In this document: positions 59,660 to 64,000 of the stretch, piece after piece | Position numbering within the stretch: the stretch's first letter is position 1 | Layout: each line of letters starts with the position of its first letter | Assembly (NCBI GenBank): GCA_030374805.1 | Contig: JARGSG010000054.1 | Coordinates: forward strand, 310,001-374,000 | DNA: 64,000 bases | Direction: 5' to 3' | Origin: Gracilaria gracilis | Taxonomy: Eukaryota; Rhodophyta; Florideophyceae; Gracilariales; Gracilariaceae | Made by a program: the position numbers and the translations under genes | Notes under the pieces: model-generated | What the model was told of the DNA's origin: nothing | What the model saw: the letters and a program-made list of their open reading frames with translations, nothing else | The model's database searches: none

Positions 59660-60757
59660 GACGGAGTTTGCGAGTGAAGCAGATTGGAGCAGAACAAAAG
59701 GCGTAGGGCGGGGGAGAAGGATCGGCGAGAAGGAACGTTTGAGCGCGGAATCGGTTGGGGACGATGAGGGGACGGGGATGGCAATCGGCATACGGTGGTG
59801 GAGGTTGGTGTGGCAGGCTGCGAAAGAACAACCAAAAAATAGGTTTGTAACCGTGCACACTGTTGACAGCGAGTCGCGTGCGGTGTCAATCTGTGACGCG
59901 GGCCATTGTCGCGATGGCGATCGTGCGACGCGCGATGCGGACTGGTCTAACGCGTTACCCCTTGTCAGATTCGGCTGGAGCCCTGTGGTATCTACCTGTG
60001 GTACGGTACCCGGTAGTCTGTAGATACAGCTGGAAGGCGCTCGCGACGCGGGAGGCGGACGCGGAGCCGCAGCGGAAGCGGAGGTTTGTGTACAGCTGGA
60101 GGACAGATGAGCGTGCGGCCACGCGCTCGGAATCGCGCGCGGTCTCTTTTGTCTGTCCGCCGCTGCCAACCGCGACGTATGCGGATGGTGAGCACAGTCG
60201 ATCTACAGTCGATATCAACCAACAGCAGCTGGCGGCGCCGAGCGTCGACAAGAACGCCGCAGCGTATCTACGCTTGTAGATAGATAGACACCCACGTAGA
60301 GCTAGATAGCGTAGGTCGCCACCACGCACGCACGCGCTCTCGAAGCGGAAGACGCGTGCGCGGCCGCGTGCTTACACCGCCGCCATTCAGCACACGCATC
60401 GCCGAAACGGCTGCCGCCGCCGCCGTCCGCCGCCGTCGCCGCCGCCGCGGTGGCGTGCGATGCGCACAGCGCGACGGCGCCGCAGCACGTGCGGCGGCGG
60501 CCGCTCCGCTGACAGCTGCTTACAGCTCGCGCGCCGCCCGCCGTCCAGGCGGGCGGCGAAGGTGCGCGCCGCGCTCAAAAAGACCGCCGCTCCGCGCGCC
60601 GCGCGACGTCTCGGCGCCGCTAAGGGCTGCGGCGTACGCCCCAGAGCGCGTCGCACCATCTCCACCTCCCCCAAACCACTCTCTCCCCCCTTCTCCACCC
60701 CGCCCTCCCTCCAACGCCCAACACCCACAAGGCCTGCACCCACCCAAAGCCTCCCCC
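59660..60757. promoter_or_regulatory. GC-rich divergent promoter region of V-ATPase d and eIF4G
   Basis: Contains GCGC-rich blocks and GCC/CGC arrays at 60410-60450, a C-rich pyrimidine tract just before the eIF4G start (60660-60757), and clustered GGTA/TACC elements (GGTACGGTACCCGGTAG near 59999-60015). Frames of up to 197 codons here are compositional. Confidence 0.5.
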
Positions 60758-63700
60758 ATGCCGACCGACTCGTCTTCTTCGGCAAAGAACGGCTCGCAGC
60801 CCGCCGCCGCAAGGCAGCAGCCTCAGCTCTCGCAGCCCCCTTTTCGCTATGCTCCACCGCAGCAGCAGCTACCTTACCCCATTGGCGGCACCGTTCCCAT
60901 CATCCCTCGCCAGCCGCCTCCCCCCGCTAACGCGCAGCCTGGCCCCCCTTACTACCCCCCGCCCCCCTTCCAGACTCCCCCCATGTCCGCATACCCCGGC
61001 CCCGTGCAACAACCATACCCACTCAACGGCTATGTCTACCAACCCACCCAATACCCATACCACATGCCAAACGCCCCGCCTCAACCCATGCTCAACACCC
61101 GTCCACAGCCTTCCTTCAGGACCTCTGCCCCTCCGCCGCAACCCGTCCAAAAGAGCATCCTCAAGATTGTCGACCCCGACACCAACGAGGAAGTAAAGAT
61201 CGACCAGCAAGCCGCACCCGCCCCTCAGCCGCCTTCCGAGCCGAATCGCCCCCCGGTCAAGATTCCCCCCAGGCGTTCGAGGGCTCTCGAGCTTGTTCCA
61301 GATCCGGCTGATGCTCCAGAGCGATCCCCCGCTTCCGAGAACAAGGCGGCTGACACTGAGCACCACTCCCAGCCTGAAGTAAGCCCAATTGATGCTCCGG
61401 TACCTGAGTCACACCACGATTCTGAGAAGGACGCTATGCCTTCTGAACCACAAGCGCCACTTCAAGCCCAAACTGACGCGCAGCCCGAACTTGTAACGGA
61501 AACTTCTAACGATTCTTCAAACATGGCTCCAGTAACTACCCCCGCTCAATCTCAGCCCACCCCTACTGAAACACGGATTGATGATAATAAGGAAAAGACG
61601 CAACCTTCAACCCCAATTGACGTCACTCCTGTCATGAAGCCATCCACGCCGGCTGAAATAGAACTTATGACTAGCGATGTGTCATCAACCACTTTAATCG
61701 ACGCCCAACAAGAAGAAAAGGATCTGCCCTTGCCTCCCGTGGAGCCCCCATCCGTATCATTGCTTCCAGAAAGTGATACCAAGGCTCCTGCTGAGGAACC
61801 TGCTTCGCAACCGCCAGTGGTTCCGGACGAAGCACCAGCTGCGGAAGAGCCCAGTCCGTCCACCGAAGAACCATCAGAAGTGAAAAGCGAAGCAGAACCA
61901 GAGAGCGCTACCAGCCCACCGGAAGCAAAACAGGAACCTGAAAAGGAGCCTACCCCCGAGGAACCTTCGTCAACTCCTGACGAAGGTGATGCTGACGCGA
62001 CTGAAGAGGCTGCCGTGAATGAGGATACGTCGCCCGAGGACAGTGCATCGCGTAGCTCGTCCCCACCGAGGCGTGCACGCTCGAGCTTCTTATCGGACGG
62101 GCGACTGATATACCCGCCGTCTTTCATGTGGGCAGTGCGGCCTAACATTCCGGCTCGAAAAACCGCAGAGTACGATGCCTCCCTTCGAAGCGGAGGGCGC
62201 GAAATATTCAAGGGCGAGTCTTCAGGAGGGCGTTCTGACTCACGTTCACAATCAGGGCGGAACCGCGCACCTTTGTCCTCAGACCCTCGTGGTTCTCGCA
62301 CTTACCCCACACCTGGCTCTGCACCTTTCAGTATGCCAGTGGGCGGTCCTCATGGCTCCGGACCTGGAGGACGCAACTTCCCAGACTTTGACCTCAGCCT
62401 GGCAAGATCGCAACCTCCACCCCCGCCAAGGGGCCAATCTTCTGTAAGGGAAGGTGATCCAAGGGGATCGAGACAGCAACAATCTAGAGGTAGGTATGAT
62501 CAGACGAGACATGCACACTCGGATCCATTCATCCATCGCGCCCCTGTAGAGAAGCTCAAGCGCACGGAACACGGATGGAAGAGAAACAAGGACGCAGACG
62601 ACGAGATCACTACCAAGGTCAAGACAGTCCGATCCCTCCTTAACAAGCTAACTCTCGAGAAGTTCGACAAGATATTCAAGCAGATTGTCGATATTGATAT
62701 CAATTCGCATGGGTTGCTTGACAGTATTGTGAAGGAGATATTCGAGAAGACATTGTTTGAACCCGAATTCTCTGGGATGTATGCCGAACTCTGTCGCCGT
62801 TTAGATACCGTTCTTTCCGAGCCTTTGAAGAGAGCAAATGTCACTGATAACGAAGGGAAGCCGATTCCCTTCAAGAGGATTTTGGTCAACAACTGCCGTG
62901 ATGAGTTTACTCGCTTTGCAGAGTCTGCAGAATCGAAGGACGACGACAAAAAAGAAGACGAATCTGGAGACGGAAAGTCTGAAGAAGAAAAGACTAAGAA
63001 AGAACCCAGTGCCCACGAGAAAGAAGAAGCCGACTTAAGAGCGACGAATGCGAAGAGGCGAATGTTGGCAAACGTTCGTTTCATCGGCGAACTCTATCTG
63101 AAGGATCTTCTAAGAGAGGGCGTCATCCATCGCTACTGTATCCAGAGACTACTGAAGTTGGGTATTGAAAGCAAAGAAGAAGACGTTCTTGAGGCATTGT
63201 GTAAATTGGTGAGTAAGACCGGGGCAAAGATATCTACGAACCCTGAAGCGGAAAAACTTGTCAGAGAATACTTCTCCCGATTTGAATCGCTTGGCCGCGA
63301 CCACACCCTTCCAGCTCGAATCCGTTTCATGATTCAAGACTTAATTGAGCAACGTCGTAACGGATGGAAAGTCCGAAGACAAAAGAAAGGTGCGAAGACG
63401 ATTGCAGAGATCCACAAGGAAGCCAAGGAAGAAGAGAGAAAAAAAATGGAAGCACAACAAGCTGCAAGGGACCGGAGACATCGCGGCGGCGGTATGGGAA
63501 GTCGCGATCGCATGCCTCAAGGCTTTGTGCCGAGAATGACCATGCCATCAGGACCCCGACAAGGGTCGAACCAGTCTCGACTAGATAGAACTCTGGAAAA
63601 GCAACCGAATCGTCCTATTTCTGGTATCTCGGGTGGTTTTCCACCGGTCAGTTTACGACCAGGCACTTCCTCGGCGCGAGTTGGATCTCTGCGGCCTGGT

Positions 63701-64000
63701 GGCTCCTCTTTCGGGTCATTCGGGGTCTTGTCCGACAAAGACACTAGTGCCAATGGACAGGCTACTGAAACTCGTCGGTCAAAAATGGGAAGCTGGCAGC
63801 CTGTATCACGCCGTTCTCAGTCACATGCTCCGAAATCTGCTCCTCCTAAGCCAGACTTGATGGATCCGAAGGTCCTCAAGCGCAAGGCGAAGGGCACCAT
63901 GGAAGAGTACTGGGCGAACCCGTCTCTTGCAGAGGTCCGTGAGATCTTAGCAGAAGAAATCAAGGCTCCGAACTACAAATCTTTCATCCAGGAAGCGTTG
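60758..64000 (+). CDS. Translation initiation factor eIF4G, 5' part (runs off window), >=1081 codons
   Basis: Scaffold of the cap-binding complex. One open frame runs from the ATG at 60758 to the window end. The N-terminus is Pro/Gln/Tyr-rich (about 1-150), as in PABP-binding regions. A long Glu/Pro/Ser-rich disordered part follows. RLIYPPSFMW (Tyr452) fits the eIF4E-docking pattern Y-x3-F-[L/M]-hydrophobic. The MIF4G domain spans about 598-865: HGWKRNKD, LLNKLTLEKFDKIFKQI, FEKTLFEPEFSGMYAELC, RRMLANVRFIGELY, ARIRFMIQDLIEQRRNGWKVRR. An acidic Lys/Glu/Asp insert (about 728-760) sits inside it. After a basic Gly/Arg/Ser linker the MA3 domain begins (about 1041, MEEYWANPSLAEVREILAEE) and is cut off. 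No intron up to here. Confidence 0.93.
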   Translation, partial: MPTDSSSSAKNGSQPAAARQQPQLSQPPFRYAPPQQQLPYPIGGTVPIIPRQPPPPANAQPGPPYYPPPPFQTPPMSAYPGPVQQPYPLNGYVYQPTQYPYHMPNAPPQPMLNTRPQPSFRTSAPPPQPVQKSILKIVDPDTNEEVKIDQQAAPAPQPPSEPNRPPVKIPPRRSRALELVPDPADAPERSPASENKAADTEHHSQPEVSPIDAPVPESHHDSEKDAMPSEPQAPLQAQTDAQPELVTETSNDSSNMAPVTTPAQSQPTPTETRIDDNKEKTQPSTPIDVTPVMKPSTPAEIELMTSDVSSTTLIDAQQEEKDLPLPPVEPPSVSLLPESDTKAPAEEPASQPPVVPDEAPAAEEPSPSTEEPSEVKSEAEPESATSPPEAKQEPEKEPTPEEPSSTPDEGDADATEEAAVNEDTSPEDSASRSSSPPRRARSSFLSDGRLIYPPSFMWAVRPNIPARKTAEYDASLRSGGREIFKGESSGGRSDSRSQSGRNRAPLSSDPRGSRTYPTPGSAPFSMPVGGPHGSGPGGRNFPDFDLSLARSQPPPPPRGQSSVREGDPRGSRQQQSRGRYDQTRHAHSDPFIHRAPVEKLKRTEHGWKRNKDADDEITTKVKTVRSLLNKLTLEKFDKIFKQIVDIDINSHGLLDSIVKEIFEKTLFEPEFSGMYAELCRRLDTVLSEPLKRANVTDNEGKPIPFKRILVNNCRDEFTRFAESAESKDDDKKEDESGDGKSEEEKTKKEPSAHEKEEADLRATNAKRRMLANVRFIGELYLKDLLREGVIHRYCIQRLLKLGIESKEEDVLEALCKLVSKTGAKISTNPEAEKLVREYFSRFESLGRDHTLPARIRFMIQDLIEQRRNGWKVRRQKKGAKTIAEIHKEAKEEERKKMEAQQAARDRRHRGGGMGSRDRMPQGFVPRMTMPSGPRQGSNQSRLDRTLEKQPNRPISGISGGFPPVSLRPGTSSARVGSLRPGGSSFGSFGVLSDKDTSANGQATETRRSKMGSWQPVSRRSQSHAPKSAPPKPDLMDPKVLKRKAKGTMEEYWANPSLAEVREILAEEIKAPNYKSFIQEAL

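Noticed and set aside
59576..60169. 197-codon minus-strand frame as a separate gene
   Set aside because: Only its last 25 codons are meaningful; they are exon 1 of V-ATPase subunit d.
61552..62301. 249-codon Ser/Gly-rich minus-strand frame
   Set aside because: Antisense of the Glu/Pro/Ser-rich part of eIF4G.
1..64000. CRISPR arrays, bacterial operons, ribosome binding sites
   Set aside because: No repeat-spacer array and no prokaryotic gene organisation; the window is eukaryotic.
1..64000. tRNA or rRNA genes
   Set aside because: I looked for A/B-box-like sequences and cloverleafs by eye and found none convincing; a covariance-model search would be decisive.

Overview
The window looks like nuclear DNA of a photosynthetic eukaryote with few introns, most likely a red alga (Rhodophyta). 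Reasons: eukaryote-only genes (telomerase reverse transcriptase, V-ATPase subunit d, eIF4G, ER glucosidase II, TMEM63/OSCA channel); plastid-type proteins (an HMA1-like metal ATPase with a transit-like N-terminus, a UVR/SnoaL-like protein with a transit-like leader); and a secreted protein ending in a Hog-type Hint domain, a combination I associate with red algae. Almost all genes are single open frames. The clear exception is V-ATPase subunit d, for which I could place three short introns by protein homology. The lineage is an inference; no rRNA or plastid DNA is present to confirm it.

Layout. 0-10 kb: an unrecognised membrane protein, an intact hAT transposase, a hairpin-rich spacer, an organellar DEAD-box helicase, archease, and a small protein with an N-terminal lipidation signal. 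10.4-15.9 kb: gene-poor, with one small secreted Cys-containing protein. 15.9-22.4 kb: secretory/Golgi genes (propeller-like plus Hint protein, GT47 exostosin-type glycosyltransferase, GT-A-like glycosyltransferase). 23.6-30.6 kb: TMEM63/OSCA channel and a divergent terminal nucleotidyltransferase across a very GC-rich spacer. 30.9-34.3 kb: full-length telomerase reverse transcriptase. 35-46 kb: cis-prenyltransferase, UVR/SnoaL plastid protein, a secreted orphan, glucosidase II alpha, a short-chain dehydrogenase, and a YeeE/YedE sulfur transporter. 46.8-52 kb: a transposon pile-up made of a dead pogo-like element, a PIF/Harbinger-like element with TIRs and a 3-bp target duplication, and an older AT-rich DDE transposase relic that the PIF-like element interrupts. 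52.0-52.6 kb: a block of stacked inverted repeats including a 63-nt near-continuous palindrome. 52.8-64 kb: HMA1-type ATPase, AlkB-like dioxygenase with a UBZ4 finger, protein phosphatase inhibitor 2, V-ATPase subunit d, and the 5' part of eIF4G (cut by the window end).

There is no operon logic. Several neighbours share a secretory theme: dolichol-type polyprenol synthesis, glucosidase II trimming of N-glycans, two Golgi-type glycosyltransferases, and a secreted Hint protein. Spacers between divergent genes are often extremely GC-rich (26.1-27.7, 59.7-60.75 kb) and produce long spurious frames. The items most worth a second look are the nested transposons, the inverted-repeat blocks near 5.9 and 52.5 kb, the AlkB-UBZ4 fusion, the propeller-Hint protein, and the single-exon TERT.
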